Shown piece after piece: positions 47,411 to 56,605 of a stretch of DNA of 59,845 bases. Position numbers and translations under genes: made by a program. This stretch comes from an uncultured Prevotella sp. (GTDB taxonomy: Bacteria > Bacteroidota > Bacteroidia > Bacteroidales > Bacteroidaceae). The notes beneath the pieces were generated by a model. It saw only the letters and a program-made list of their open reading frames with translations. It did not search any database and was not told where the DNA came from. The stretch covers positions 1 through 59,845 of the forward strand of contig CAMVJQ010000007.1 of the NCBI GenBank assembly GCA_947167845.1, written 5' to 3'. The first letter of the stretch is position 1. Each line of letters opens with the position of its first letter.

Positions 47411-48757
47411 ATGGACAATAAACAAGCGGCGCTCGAACTGGGCCAGAAGCCCGTGGGACAACTGCTCTGGCAGTATGCCCTGCCGGCGATGGTGGCCATG
47501 ACGGCGTCGAGCCTCTACAATATCATCGACCGCGCCTTCATCGGGCAGATGGTGGGCCCCGAGGCCATCGCGGGCCTGGGCATCACCTTCCCTCTGATGA
47601 ATCTCAGTGGCGCCTTCGGAGCGGGAGTAGGCGTGGGAGCCTCCACCTGCATCTCAGTGAAACTGGGTCAGAAGGACTACGAGACGGCGGAGCACACGCT
47701 GGGCAACACGGTGACGCTCAACCTGATTATCGGTCTGGCTTTCATGCTGGTCTGCTTGATGTTCCTCGACCCCATCCTGCGGTTCTTCGGCGCGTCCGAT
47801 GCCACGCTGCCCTACGCTAGGGAGTTCATGCAGGTGATACTGGCGGGCAACGTGATTACCCACATGTACTTCGGCATGAACGCCGTGCTCCGCGCCGCCG
47901 GCAAGCCTCGCCAGGCGATGTACTCCGTGCTCTTCACCGTGGGGATGAATATCCTGCTGATACTGCTGTTCGTCTGGTGGATGAGGCTTGGTATCAAGGG
48001 GGCAGCCTTGGCCACAATCTGCGCCCAGTCGATGGCCCTCTGCTGGCAGTTCTGGCTCTTCTCCGACAAGCGTGAAATGCTCCATCTGAAGCGCGGCATC
48101 TACCGGCTGAAGGCCAATCTGGTGAGGAATATCCTCGCCATCGGCATCTCGCCCTTCCTGATGAATGCCACGTCGTGCGTGATCGTCATCTTCATGAACA
48201 ACCAGTTCGTGCGCTACGGCGGCGACATGGGGGTGGGGGCCTACTCGATAGCCAACTCGGTGGTGATGGTGTTCTTCATGTTCGTCATCGGCGTCACCCA
48301 GGGCATGCAGCCCATCGTGGGCTACAACTACGGGGCCGAGAAGTACGACCGCATGCTGCGCTGCCTGTGGCTCTCCATCGCCGCCGCCACGGCCATCCTG
48401 CTCACGGGCTGGGGCCTGTCGATGGCCTTCCCCCGCCAGATTGCCCGCATCTTCACCACCGACCCTACGCTGCTCGAGATGTCGGCGCGGGGCCTGCGCT
48501 GGGACATGCTGGTGTTCTTCATCGTGGGCTCGCAGGCCGTCACCACCAATTTCTTCCAGTGCATCGGCAAGGTGAAGATCAGCATCTTCCTCTCCCTCTC
48601 GCGCCAGTTGATACTGCTGCTGCCGATGGCCTACGTGATGCCGCTCGTCTGGGGCCTCGACGGCCTCTGGGCCTCGATGCCGGCCAGCGATTTCGGCTCG
48701 TGGGCGATGACCATCCCCCTGCTGCTGTGGTATATCAAGAAGTTTAAGAAGCATTGA
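47411..48757 (+). CDS. MATE-family multidrug/cation efflux transporter
   Basis: This is a 448-residue protein with twelve membrane helices in two repeats. Typical MATE stretches are LWQYALPAMVAMTASSLYNIIDRAFIG at the start, GVGASTCISVKLGQKDYETAE, and the mid-protein GMQPIVGYNYGAEKYDRM. It exports drugs or metabolites with Na+ or H+. It begins a run of ten genes with gaps of 38 bp or less. Confidence 0.94.
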   Translation: MDNKQAALELGQKPVGQLLWQYALPAMVAMTASSLYNIIDRAFIGQMVGPEAIAGLGITFPLMNLSGAFGAGVGVGASTCISVKLGQKDYETAEHTLGNTVTLNLIIGLAFMLVCLMFLDPILRFFGASDATLPYAREFMQVILAGNVITHMYFGMNAVLRAAGKPRQAMYSVLFTVGMNILLILLFVWWMRLGIKGAALATICAQSMALCWQFWLFSDKREMLHLKRGIYRLKANLVRNILAIGISPFLMNATSCVIVIFMNNQFVRYGGDMGVGAYSIANSVVMVFFMFVIGVTQGMQPIVGYNYGAEKYDRMLRCLWLSIAAATAILLTGWGLSMAFPRQIARIFTTDPTLLEMSARGLRWDMLVFFIVGSQAVTTNFFQCIGKVKISIFLSLSRQLILLLPMAYVMPLVWGLDGLWASMPASDFGSWAMTIPLLLWYIKKFKKH

Positions 48758-48760
48758 GTT

Positions 48761-49384
48761 ATGGCTGATACGAATATCATCGTCAACATAGGGCGCCAGC
48801 TGGGCTCGGGCGGTCACGACATCGGACGGATGCTGGCCCTCGACTTCGGCGCCAAGTATTATGACCGCGAACTGCTCAACCTGGCGGCCAAGGAGAGCGG
48901 ATTCTCGGAGAAGCTGTTCGAGGCCCACGACGAGCGCAAGGGATTCCTGCGCGGCCTGTTCAACATCCAGGCGGCCCACGTCACCGAGGGCAGCCTCTAC
49001 CGCTCGGGCTTCACCCAGGAGAGCCTATTCCAGTTTCAGAGCGAGGCCATCCGTAAGGCGGCACAGGGGGGCTCGTGTGTGTTCGTAGGCCGCTGCGCCG
49101 ACTACGTGCTGAGGGATTTCCCCAACGCGGTCAGCGTGTTCATCACCGCCTCGATGGCGTTCCGTATCAGTCAGGTAATGAATAAGCAACATCTTGACCA
49201 TGACCAAGCACGCAAGTTCATCGAGCAGAAGGAGTCGAGCCGCGCTGCCTACTACAACTACTATACGGGCAAGAAGTGGGGAGCCGCCGAGAGTTACGAC
49301 CTCTGCATCGACTCCTCGATCCTCGGCCTGCAGCAGACGGAGCAGTTGATTGCCGAGTTTATCCGAAAGCGATTTAAGATATGA
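48761..49384 (+). CDS. Cytidylate kinase-like family protein
   Basis: This 207-residue cytosolic protein has an N-terminal nucleotide-binding loop (INIGRQLGSGGHDIGRMLA), KYYDRELLNLAAKESGFSE, and the VFVGRCADYVLRDFPNAVSVFI core of the cytidylate-kinase-like family. The lid region (DHDQARKFIEQKESSRAAYY) is recognisable. A separate true Cmk would be expected elsewhere, so the substrate is unclear. It follows the MATE gene by 3 bp and overlaps the next gene by 4 bp. Confidence 0.85.
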   Translation: MADTNIIVNIGRQLGSGGHDIGRMLALDFGAKYYDRELLNLAAKESGFSEKLFEAHDERKGFLRGLFNIQAAHVTEGSLYRSGFTQESLFQFQSEAIRKAAQGGSCVFVGRCADYVLRDFPNAVSVFITASMAFRISQVMNKQHLDHDQARKFIEQKESSRAAYYNYYTGKKWGAAESYDLCIDSSILGLQQTEQLIAEFIRKRFKI

Positions 49385-49878
49385 AGAAGATAGGCATACT
49401 GAGCGACACGCATGGCTACTGGGACCCGAAGTACCTGCACTATTTCGAGCCGTGCGACGAGATATGGCACGCCGGCGACATCGGCACCGTCGAGGTGGCT
49501 GAACGGCTGGCCGAATTTAGGCCGTTCCGTGCCGTCTGCGGCAACTGCGACGGCGGCGACCTGCGGCTGATGTACCGCGAACTCAACCGGTTCAAGTGCG
49601 AGGACGTCGACGTGCTCATCAAGCACATCGGCGGCTATCCCGGCAACTACGACTACAGCGTCCGCTCGACGCTCTTCGCCAATCCGCCGCAACTCTTCAT
49701 CGCTGGGCACTCGCATATATTGAAAGTGAAATATGATAAGACCCTCGGACTGCTCCACATCAATCCCGGGGCTGCCGGTCAGCAGGGATGGCACAAGGAG
49801 CGCACCCTCGTCCGCCTCACCATCGACGGCAAGGAGTTCAAGGATTGCGAAGTGATCACATTAGGAGATAAACATTAA
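49381..49878 (+). CDS. YfcE/MJ0936-type metallophosphoesterase
   Basis: This is a 165-residue compact phosphodiesterase. Metal ligands are visible as SDTHGYWD, HAGDIGTVEV, GNCDGGDL and AGHSHILKV, with HINPGAAG near the end. Family members hydrolyse model phosphodiesters; the natural substrate here is unknown. It has no signal peptide, unlike the phosphoesterase at 20442. Confidence 0.9.
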   Translation: MKKIGILSDTHGYWDPKYLHYFEPCDEIWHAGDIGTVEVAERLAEFRPFRAVCGNCDGGDLRLMYRELNRFKCEDVDVLIKHIGGYPGNYDYSVRSTLFANPPQLFIAGHSHILKVKYDKTLGLLHINPGAAGQQGWHKERTLVRLTIDGKEFKDCEVITLGDKH

Positions 49879-49902
49879 TAGATAAACATAAATAGGATTA
49901 TT

Positions 49903-50103
49903 ATGAATAATAAAGTTTTGATTTTCTTGGCTAAGTTCGTAGGCTTAGTTGTTACAGCTTTCATCGTTGATATCGCTTTTCAGTATTTTGAGCATGGGGT
50001 GATTGATTATTATAAAGCAATTCGCTTTGGACTCATTTTTGGCGTGGTCTTTGCGGTTGGACGAGAACTGCGTGATTATTATTTGAGGAAGAAAAAGCAA
50101 TAA
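49903..50103 (+). CDS. Small two-helix membrane protein
   Basis: This 66-residue protein has two hydrophobic helices (LIFLAKFVGLVVTAFIVDIAF and FGLIFGVVFAVGRELRDYYL) and a basic end (RKKKQ). It is more A+T rich than its neighbours. I recognise no family. It lies 24 bp after the phosphoesterase and 11 bp before rfbB, so it is probably translated in the same operon. Confidence 0.62.
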   Translation: MNNKVLIFLAKFVGLVVTAFIVDIAFQYFEHGVIDYYKAIRFGLIFGVVFAVGRELRDYYLRKKKQ

Positions 50104-50114
50104 CATATAGGATT

Positions 50115-51251
50115 ATGAAACGAACGATTGTCATTACTGGCGGCGCGGGCTTTATCGGGAGCCACGTGGTGCGCCTTTTTGTGAACAAGTATCCCGACTA
50201 CCACATCATCAACCTCGACAAACTCACCTACGCCGGCAATCTGGCCAACCTGAAGGACATCGAGCAGAAACCCAACTACGAGTTCGTGAAGATGGACATC
50301 TGCGACTTCGACGCCTTCTACCGCCTGATGCAGGAGAAGAAGGTGGACGGCATCATCCATCTCGCTGCCGAGAGCCATGTGGATCGTAGCATCAAGGACC
50401 CCTTCACCTTCGCCAAGACCAACGTGATGGGCACGCTCTCGCTGCTCCAGGCCGCAAAACTCTACTGGGAGAGTCTCCCCGAGAAGTACGAGGGCAAGCG
50501 TTTCTATCACATCTCCACCGACGAGGTCTACGGAGCCCTCGAACTGACCCATCCCGATGGCATCGAGCCGCCCTTCACCACCACGGCCTCCAGCGCCGAG
50601 CACCATCTGGCCTACGGCGACAAGTTCTTCTTGGAGACTACGAAGTACCAGCCTCACTCGCCCTACTCAGCCTCGAAGGCATCGAGCGACCACTTCGTCC
50701 GTGCCTTCCATGATACCTACGGCATGCCCGTCGTCGTCACCAATTGCTCCAACAACTACGGCCCCTACCAGTTCCCCGAGAAGCTGATACCGCTGTTCAT
50801 CAACAACATCCGCCACCGCAAGCCGTTGCCCGTCTACGGCAAGGGCGAGAACGTGCGCGACTGGCTCTACGTCGAGGACCACGCCCGTGCCATCGATATC
50901 ATCTTCCACCAAGGCAAGATAGCCGACACCTATAACATCGGAGGCTTCAACGAGTGGAAGAACATCGACATCATCCGTGTGCTCATCAACACCGTAGACC
51001 GTCTCCTCGGCCGCAAGGAGGGTGAGGACATGGACCTTATCACCTACGTTACCGACCGCGCTGGCCACGACCTCCGCTACGCCATCGACTCGTCGAAGCT
51101 GCAGCGTGAACTCGGCTGGGAGCCCTCGCTCCAGTTCGAGGAGGGCATCGAGAAGACCGTCCGCTGGTATCTCGACAACCAGGAGTGGCTTGACAACGTC
51201 ACCTCTGGCGACTATCAGAAGTATTACGAAAATATGTATCAAAACCGTTAA
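50115..51251 (+). CDS. rfbB: dTDP-glucose 4,6-dehydratase
   Basis: This 378-residue short-chain dehydrogenase-type enzyme makes dTDP-4-keto-6-deoxyglucose. The NAD site is ITGGAGFIGSHVVRLFV. HISTDEVYGAL, the catalytic SPYSASKASSDHFVRAFHDT (YxxxK) and NCSNNYGPYQFPEKLIPLF are all RmlB/RfbB signatures. It supplies the precursor for the aminosugar genes at 53534-55989. An isomerase and aminotransferase rather than RmlC/RmlD follow, so rhamnose is not the product of this cluster. Confidence 0.96.
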   Translation: MKRTIVITGGAGFIGSHVVRLFVNKYPDYHIINLDKLTYAGNLANLKDIEQKPNYEFVKMDICDFDAFYRLMQEKKVDGIIHLAAESHVDRSIKDPFTFAKTNVMGTLSLLQAAKLYWESLPEKYEGKRFYHISTDEVYGALELTHPDGIEPPFTTTASSAEHHLAYGDKFFLETTKYQPHSPYSASKASSDHFVRAFHDTYGMPVVVTNCSNNYGPYQFPEKLIPLFINNIRHRKPLPVYGKGENVRDWLYVEDHARAIDIIFHQGKIADTYNIGGFNEWKNIDIIRVLINTVDRLLGRKEGEDMDLITYVTDRAGHDLRYAIDSSKLQRELGWEPSLQFEEGIEKTVRWYLDNQEWLDNVTSGDYQKYYENMYQNR

Positions 51252-51289
51252 TAGTTTAGTATACTGCGGTAATTCCGCAGCCCCCGCCT

Positions 51290-52492
51290 ATGAAGAAAAT
51301 ATTGCTATTAGGCTCAGGAGAACTGGGCAAGGAGTTCGTCATCGCCGCCATGCGTGCCGGCCAGTATGTTATCGCCTGTGATCGCTACGACAACGCCCCT
51401 GCCATGCAGGTGGCCGACGAGCGCGAGGTATTCTCTATGCTCGACGGCGATGCCCTCGAGGCCGTGGTCAATAAGCACAAGCCCGACATCATCGTGCCTG
51501 AGATCGAGGCCATCCGCACCGAGCGCCTCTTTAAGTTCGAGGAGCAGGGCATCCAGGTTGTCCCCTCAGCCCGTGCTGTCAACTACACCATGAACCGCCG
51601 TGCCATCCGCGACCTGGCCGCCAAGGAACTGGGCCTGCGCACGGCGAAGTATTTTTACGCCAAGACCTTCGAGGAGTTCAAACGGGCCGCCGACGAGATT
51701 GGCTTCCCCTGTGTCGTCAAGCCCCTGATGTCGTCCTCCGGCCACGGTCAGAGTTATGTCCATAACGACGACGAACTGGAGACGGCCTTCCGCGAGGCGA
51801 TGGAAGGCTCTCGCGGTGACGTGAAGGAAGTCATCATCGAGGAGTTCATCGACTTCGATTCAGAGTTCACCCTCCTCACCGTCACCCAGCAGCACGGCTG
51901 GCCCACGCTGTTCTGTCCGCCTATCGGACACGTTCAGAAGTCGGGCGACTATCGTGAGTCGTGGCAGCCCTACAATATCTCAGATGAGGCCCTGAAGCAG
52001 GCTCAGATGATGGCCGACAAGGTGACGAAGGCTCTCACTGGTGCCGGCATCTGGGGCGTAGAGTTCTTCCTGACCAAGCAGGGCGAGGTCATCTTCTCCG
52101 AACTCTCGCCACGTCCGCACGATACAGGCATGGTCACGCTCGGGCACACAACCAATCTCTCTGAGTTTGAACTCCATCTGCGTGCCGTCCTCGGACTGCC
52201 TATTGCTGGCATCCATCTGGAGCATGCTGGGGCTTCGGCCGTGATTCTCTCTCCGACAGAGGCCAAAACACCGGTGGATCGTTCTTTGTTGCCTTACAAC
52301 CTCGAAGACGCTCTGAAGGAAGACCGCACGCGCATCCGCATCTTTGGAAAGCCTGAGGCTCACAAGGGGCGTCGCATGGGTGTTGTGCTTTGTTATGGTG
52401 AGGTCGGTGATGATGTCAATGCGCTCCGTGACAAGGCCAAGCGTCTGGCCAAGACGGTGCTGGGCACTGATCCTTACGACAAACTCAGATAA
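51290..52492 (+). CDS. purT: Formate-dependent GAR transformylase
   Basis: This 400-residue ATP-grasp enzyme (phosphoribosylglycinamide formyltransferase 2) makes formyl-GAR in purine synthesis from formate and ATP. It begins [20 protein letters not shown], contains [20 protein letters not shown] in the ATP-grasp fold and [16 protein letters not shown] near the metal site. The length fits E. coli PurT. It is a housekeeping gene inserted between rfbB and the aminosugar genes, which looks like chance clustering. A small hairpin (CTGCGG/CCGCAG, 51264-51280) lies in the gap before it. Confidence 0.95.
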   Translation: MKKILLLGSGELGKEFVIAAMRAGQYVIACDRYDNAPAMQVADEREVFSMLDGDALEAVVNKHKPDIIVPEIEAIRTERLFKFEEQGIQVVPSARAVNYTMNRRAIRDLAAKELGLRTAKYFYAKTFEEFKRAADEIGFPCVVKPLMSSSGHGQSYVHNDDELETAFREAMEGSRGDVKEVIIEEFIDFDSEFTLLTVTQQHGWPTLFCPPIGHVQKSGDYRESWQPYNISDEALKQAQMMADKVTKALTGAGIWGVEFFLTKQGEVIFSELSPRPHDTGMVTLGHTTNLSEFELHLRAVLGLPIAGIHLEHAGASAVILSPTEAKTPVDRSLLPYNLEDALKEDRTRIRIFGKPEAHKGRRMGVVLCYGEVGDDVNALRDKAKRLAKTVLGTDPYDKLR

Positions 52493-52496
52493 GGGG

Positions 52497-53531
52497 ATGA
52501 TCAAGACACTGCACGCTCTTCGATTCGTGTTCATCATGCTGATTGTGTTTTCACACATTGTCGGAGAGAGATTCGATTTAGGAGGAGAGTGCGGTGTCTC
52601 GTTCTTCTTTATGCTCAGCGGTTTTGTGCTGTCTCTGGGCTATGGTGACAGAGTGGGGCAGCGACAGTTTGACACGCGAGCCTTCCTGATGAGGCAGTTG
52701 CTCAAGTTCTATCCTTTGCATCTGTTGACATTGGTGGCCATTGTGATGCTGGATGCCCATTTAGGCCGTTTCTATGATTGGCAGCATCTGGTGCCCGCAG
52801 TCTTGTTGCTGCAGAGTTGGATTCCACTCACCGGGTACAACTTTGTAGCCAACGGACCTTCATGGTTTCTCTGCGACATCATGTTCTTCTATCTTCTGTT
52901 CAGCAGGGCTTATCTGTGGCTCAATCGTCTGGCATGGCCTCGCTTGTCCTGGCTCCTTGCTGTTGTTGCCGTAGTTTACCTGATGTTCGCTTTTGCTATT
53001 CCGTCAGATTCTGTCAATAGTATTCTCTATGTCGCCCCTTGGACGCGTCTGATAGACTTCTGTTTAGGCATACTTCTGTGTCGTCTATTCCGTTCTGTTA
53101 TAGGTCGACAGTGGGAACTGAGGATGACTGGACGTGACATGACGGCTTGGGAACTTTTGGCGATAGCGTTTTTGGCTGTTTCATTCCTGGCCTGGCAGAT
53201 ACTGCCGCAATGCCTGCATTGCGTGGCTCTCTTCTGGTTGGTTATTCCTCCATTCCTCATGTTCTTTGCTTTGGCTGAGAGAGGTCAAGGCTTTGTCACT
53301 CGCTTTCTGCAGCAGCCGCTGATGCAATGGCTTGGCGGTATCAGCCTGGAGATCTATCTGCTGCACATGCTTGTATTCAGGATCGCAAATAGTCTGTTAG
53401 CAGGTATGGGGATTGAGGAACGCTGGCTGATTGTCATAGGTGGTCTTGGATTGCTTATACTGGCGGCTTGGATGACGAAAAGATTTTTTGTGGATAAAAT
53501 ATACGCTTCTCTGATAAAATACGTTATATAA
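52497..53531 (+). CDS. Acyltransferase 3 family membrane O-acyltransferase
   Basis: This 344-residue protein starts at ATG 52497 (MIKTLHALRFVFIMLIVFSH), 4 bp after purT; the longer frame from 52344 lies inside purT and is rejected. It has about ten membrane helices and the OafA-type features LRFVFIMLIVFSHIVG, GVSFFFMLSGFVLSLGY and YPLHLLTLV. Such enzymes O-acetylate surface sugars. In this operon it may decorate the glycan that carries the dTDP-aminosugar (inference). Confidence 0.88.
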   Translation: MIKTLHALRFVFIMLIVFSHIVGERFDLGGECGVSFFFMLSGFVLSLGYGDRVGQRQFDTRAFLMRQLLKFYPLHLLTLVAIVMLDAHLGRFYDWQHLVPAVLLLQSWIPLTGYNFVANGPSWFLCDIMFFYLLFSRAYLWLNRLAWPRLSWLLAVVAVVYLMFAFAIPSDSVNSILYVAPWTRLIDFCLGILLCRLFRSVIGRQWELRMTGRDMTAWELLAIAFLAVSFLAWQILPQCLHCVALFWLVIPPFLMFFALAERGQGFVTRFLQQPLMQWLGGISLEIYLLHMLVFRIANSLLAGMGIEERWLIVIGGLGLLILAAWMTKRFFVDKIYASLIKYVI

Positions 53532-53533
53532 GT

Positions 53534-53932
53534 ATGGATAATGTTAGACTCATTGACCTTCCGAAGATTGTCGATCCGCGTGGCAATCTGACTGTGGCTG
53601 AGCAGATGAAGAACATCCCGTTCGGCATCTCGCGTGTCTATTGGACGTATGATGTCCCCTCAGGAGAACGGCGTGGCGGCCATGCTCATCGCACTTGCGA
53701 AGAGATCGTGATAGCAGTCAGCGGCTCATTCGATGTAGATGTGTTTGATGGAAAAGAGCGGCAGACATTTCACTTGAACCACCCTTATCAAGGACTGTAT
53801 ATCGGTACGAACGTGTGGCGTACTTTAGAGGATTTCTCAAGTGGCTCCGTTTGTCTGGTATTGGCTTCGGAATTGTTTGACGAGGCTGAATATATCTATG
53901 ATTACGAAGAATTCCTGCAATTGGTGAAGTAG
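53534..53932 (+). CDS. FdtA/QdtA-type dTDP-4-keto-6-deoxyglucose ketoisomerase
   Basis: This 132-residue cupin has the WxcM-like C-terminal / FdtA fold: IVDPRGNLTVAEQMKNIPF, RVYWTYDVPSGERRGGHAHR and EEIVIAVSGSFDVDVFDG. It would move the keto group of dTDP-4-keto-6-deoxyglucose from C4 to C3. Sequence alone does not decide between the galacto (FdtA) and gluco (QdtA) product. It is 2 bp after the acyltransferase. Confidence 0.87.
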   Translation: MDNVRLIDLPKIVDPRGNLTVAEQMKNIPFGISRVYWTYDVPSGERRGGHAHRTCEEIVIAVSGSFDVDVFDGKERQTFHLNHPYQGLYIGTNVWRTLEDFSSGSVCLVLASELFDEAEYIYDYEEFLQLVK

Positions 53933-54871
53933 ATGTTTGACATTGTAAGATATACCCCTGACAAGGCTGACGAATGGAATCGGTTTGTGGCTGCTTCGAA
54001 GAACGGCACTTTTCTCTTCGACCGCCGCTATATGGACTACCATAGCAGCCGCTTTGAGGACCATTCGCTAATGGTGTATCGCAAACATCGTTTGTTTGCA
54101 CTTCTTCCTTGTAATCAGCGGGATGGGGTCATCTACTCTCATCAGGGACTTACCTATGGTGGCTTCGTCACGAATGAGAAGGCCACTGCCGAAACGCTTT
54201 GCAGTACGTTTGAAGCAGTCAACGAGACGTTTCGGGCAGAAGGATTCCGAAAGGTGTTCTATAAGCCGATGCCCTGGATTTACCATCAGTTGCCGGCTGA
54301 TGAGGACATCTATGCCCTCTTTGTTCGTTGTCACGCTAAGTTGGTCGACCGAGATGTGTCATCTACGGTTTTCCTCAATCATCGCCTGAAGTTCGCTGAG
54401 TCTCGTATGTCTGGTGTCAGAAAGGCACGGCGAAGTGGGTATGAGATCAGGGAGAGTGACGAATTAGAGGCATTTTGGGAAATCCTTCAGAACAACCTGC
54501 AGGAAAAGTATGAGGCCAAGCCTGTGCATTCTGTTGCCGAAATGCGGTTGCTGAAGGCCCGCTTCCCTGAGCAGATCAGACTCTTTATGTGCTACAGGGG
54601 ACAAGAGCCATTGGGAGGGACGATACTGTATCTGACACCGCAAGTGGTCCATACCCAGTATATCTCGGCTTCACTGGAGGGAAAGAAAACTGGTGCACTG
54701 GATTTGTTGTTTGACTATTTGCTGAACAAGGCTGGTCTCGAATATCCTTATTTCGATTTCGGTACGTCGGCAGAGAAGGACAGCAATGAAGTCCTTTCGT
54801 CTCTGATTTTCCAGAAACAGGGATTTGGAGGGCGCGCAGTATGTTACGACAGATATGAGTATGATCTATGA
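53933..54871 (+). CDS. GNAT/FemAB-like acyltransferase in the aminosugar operon
   Basis: This 312-residue protein abuts the ketoisomerase and overlaps the aminotransferase. It resembles the BioF2-like/FemAB double-GNAT group: [20 protein letters not shown] at the start, [20 protein letters not shown] in the middle, and [21 protein letters not shown] then [11 protein letters not shown]. The last segments match the GNAT core of proteins annotated as CelD/BcsL-type acetyltransferases. From its place between ketoisomerase and aminotransferase it could N-acylate the 3-amino sugar, a step normally done by an FdtC/QdtC-type hexapeptide enzyme. This is inference. Confidence 0.75.
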   Translation: MFDIVRYTPDKADEWNRFVAASKNGTFLFDRRYMDYHSSRFEDHSLMVYRKHRLFALLPCNQRDGVIYSHQGLTYGGFVTNEKATAETLCSTFEAVNETFRAEGFRKVFYKPMPWIYHQLPADEDIYALFVRCHAKLVDRDVSSTVFLNHRLKFAESRMSGVRKARRSGYEIRESDELEAFWEILQNNLQEKYEAKPVHSVAEMRLLKARFPEQIRLFMCYRGQEPLGGTILYLTPQVVHTQYISASLEGKKTGALDLLFDYLLNKAGLEYPYFDFGTSAEKDSNEVLSSLIFQKQGFGGRAVCYDRYEYDL

Positions 54872-55989
54872 TGAAGTATCTTGACTTGGAAGCAGTCAAC
54901 GCACCAGTCTCGGAAGAGATTGAGGAGCGTGTGAACGCCGTCATAAGAAGCGGGTGGTATCTCAAGGGAGAAACCACTCAGACGTTTGAGGCCCAGTATG
55001 CTCACTATATAGGCACGAATCATTGCGTGGCTTGTGGGAATGGACTTGATGCATTGACCTTGGTATTCCGGGCTTATATGGAGATGGGAGTGATGCAGGA
55101 GGGTGATGAAGTCATCGTGCCTGCCAACACCTATATCGCCTCTATACTTTCAGTCACAGAGAATCGGCTTGTCCCTGTTCTTGTAGAGCCCGACCCTGAT
55201 ACTCTCCAGATAGATGACCGGCTGATAGAACAGGCAGTCACAGAGCGTACACGTGCATTGATGATTGTACACCTCTATGGCAGATGTGCCTACACGGACA
55301 GAATAGGGGATATCTGCCGCCGTCATGACTTGAAACTCATAGAAGACAATGCTCAGGCTCACGGCTGCATGTATAGGGATTCACTATTCACTAATCACTC
55401 TTCACTAAAAAAAACTGGTTCTCTCAGTGATGCGGCGGCCCACAGTTTTTATCCTACTAAGAATCTTGGAGCCTTAGGTGACGCTGGTGCTGTCACTACT
55501 GATGATGAGGAACTGGCAACCGTGATCCGCGCACTTGGCAACTATGGTTCGTCACGTAAGTATGTATTTGATTATGTTGGACGCAATTCCCGTATGGATG
55601 AGATCCAGGCTGCCGTACTGTCTGTTAAGTTGAAATACCTCGATGAGTGGAACGCCCGTCGCAAGCAACTTGCTTCTATATATATTAATAAGGTGAAGAA
55701 TCCTGCTATACGGATACCGATGTCAGAACGTGATTGCGTCTGGCACATTTTCCCCGTCTTTACGGCACTGCGCGATCAACTTCAGGCCTGGCTCAAGGAG
55801 CATGGTGTCGAGACGCAGATCCACTATCCCGTTCCGCCCCATCGGCAGCAGTGTTATCAAAAGTGGAACTCCCTGTCGTTCCCACTTACCGAGCAGATTC
55901 ACCAGCAAGAACTGAGTATCCCCTGCAATCAGGCGATGACAGAAGAAGAGGCCGAACGTATAGCCGACCTCCTCAATTCTTTTGCCTAA
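54868..55989 (+). CDS. FdtB/QdtB-type dTDP-3-keto-sugar aminotransferase
   Basis: This 373-residue DegT/DnrJ/EryC1 PLP enzyme contains [57 protein letters not shown] and the PLP lysine K198 in [14 protein letters not shown]. It would transaminate the 3-keto sugar to dTDP-3-amino-3,6-dideoxyhexose. Residues about 172-182 ([11 protein letters not shown]) are a TTCACTA heptamer run inserted in frame where relatives have only a short glycine/lysine turn. ATG 54871, one codon later, is an equally good start. Confidence 0.92.
   Translation: MMKYLDLEAVNAPVSEEIEERVNAVIRSGWYLKGETTQTFEAQYAHYIGTNHCVACGNGLDALTLVFRAYMEMGVMQEGDEVIVPANTYIASILSVTENRLVPVLVEPDPDTLQIDDRLIEQAVTERTRALMIVHLYGRCAYTDRIGDICRRHDLKLIEDNAQAHGCMYRDSLFTNHSSLKKTGSLSDAAAHSFYPTKNLGALGDAGAVTTDDEELATVIRALGNYGSSRKYVFDYVGRNSRMDEIQAAVLSVKLKYLDEWNARRKQLASIYINKVKNPAIRIPMSERDCVWHIFPVFTALRDQLQAWLKEHGVETQIHYPVPPHRQQCYQKWNSLSFPLTEQIHQQELSIPCNQAMTEEEAERIADLLNSFA
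55380..55414 (+). repeat. TTCACTA heptamers in frame inside the aminotransferase
   Basis: TTCACTA, TTCACTA, ATCACTC, TTCACTA and a run of seven A: five 7-bp units, 35 bp, in the turn before the conserved [14 protein letters not shown] strand. Confidence 0.85.
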
Positions 55990-56011
55990 CCTCAGAAATC
56001 CCAAATCTCAT

Positions 56012-56605
56012 CTACTCAGGCAAGAGCAGCACGGTGGCACTTCTTGCCGCCTGCGCTCCCATCACCAAAACCTGTGCGATGTCGGCAGTCTTTGATGGAC
56101 CGCTTATGAAAGTCCCGTAACCATCATAGGTCTCATCGAACTCGATGCGCTTGTAGGCCTCATGCATATTGTTCACGATCTGCGACTTTGGCAGCAGGAT
56201 AATCAAGTTTTCAGAGATAAAGCAAATGGCTTTCTCCTTCATTGTCTGAGGTATCCATACACAGGCATTCTCGGCCACACCGAATTTTCCTCGGATAATA
56301 CCGACGTCGGTACCGTTCAAGTCTCTGGCACGTCCTGCGGTGTCAGGATTCCTGGTTGCGATAGTTATCTCTGGCAGATTCGAGGCAATTTCTTTGGCGT
56401 CAGGGTACATCTCTTTTACGAGTTCATTAATGTCCTGACCTTCCTTTACTTCAATCACATGACCGCCTACGCTCTCTGTCATTTTAATGAACTGAACCAA
56501 TGGGTCGGGGTAGGTGATGGCCTTGATGTCACTCAAGTCGGGCATGTCAAATTTCTCCCTGACATTGGCTCTATATCTTTTCAGGATATCGTCTTTATTA
56601 CTCAT
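56012..56605 (-). CDS. lutC: LutC-type LUD-domain lactate utilisation protein
   Basis: This 197-residue protein has the LUD/YkgG fold: VGGHVIEVKEGQDINELVKE, TIATRNPDTAGRARDLNGTD, GVAENACVWIPQ and ISENLIILLPKSQIV. TYDGYGTFISGPSKTADI near the end is the family's most conserved stretch. With LutA and LutB it oxidises L-lactate to pyruvate. Its start overlaps the lutB stop by 4 bp. Confidence 0.9.
   Translation of the reverse strand: MSNKDDILKRYRANVREKFDMPDLSDIKAITYPDPLVQFIKMTESVGGHVIEVKEGQDINELVKEMYPDAKEIASNLPEITIATRNPDTAGRARDLNGTDVGIIRGKFGVAENACVWIPQTMKEKAICFISENLIILLPKSQIVNNMHEAYKRIEFDETYDGYGTFISGPSKTADIAQVLVMGAQAARSATVLLLPE

Noticed and set aside
47654..48979. 441-residue open frame antisense to MATE and the kinase-like gene
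   Set aside because: It is rich in Glu, His and Asp, without domains, and spans two good plus-strand genes.
51264..51280. Hairpin before purT as a terminator
   Set aside because: The stem is only 6 bp and no T run follows; it is more likely incidental.
52344..52496. N-terminal extension of the acyltransferase into purT
   Set aside because: The extension overlaps purT in another frame, and ATG 52497 begins the typical first helix of the family.
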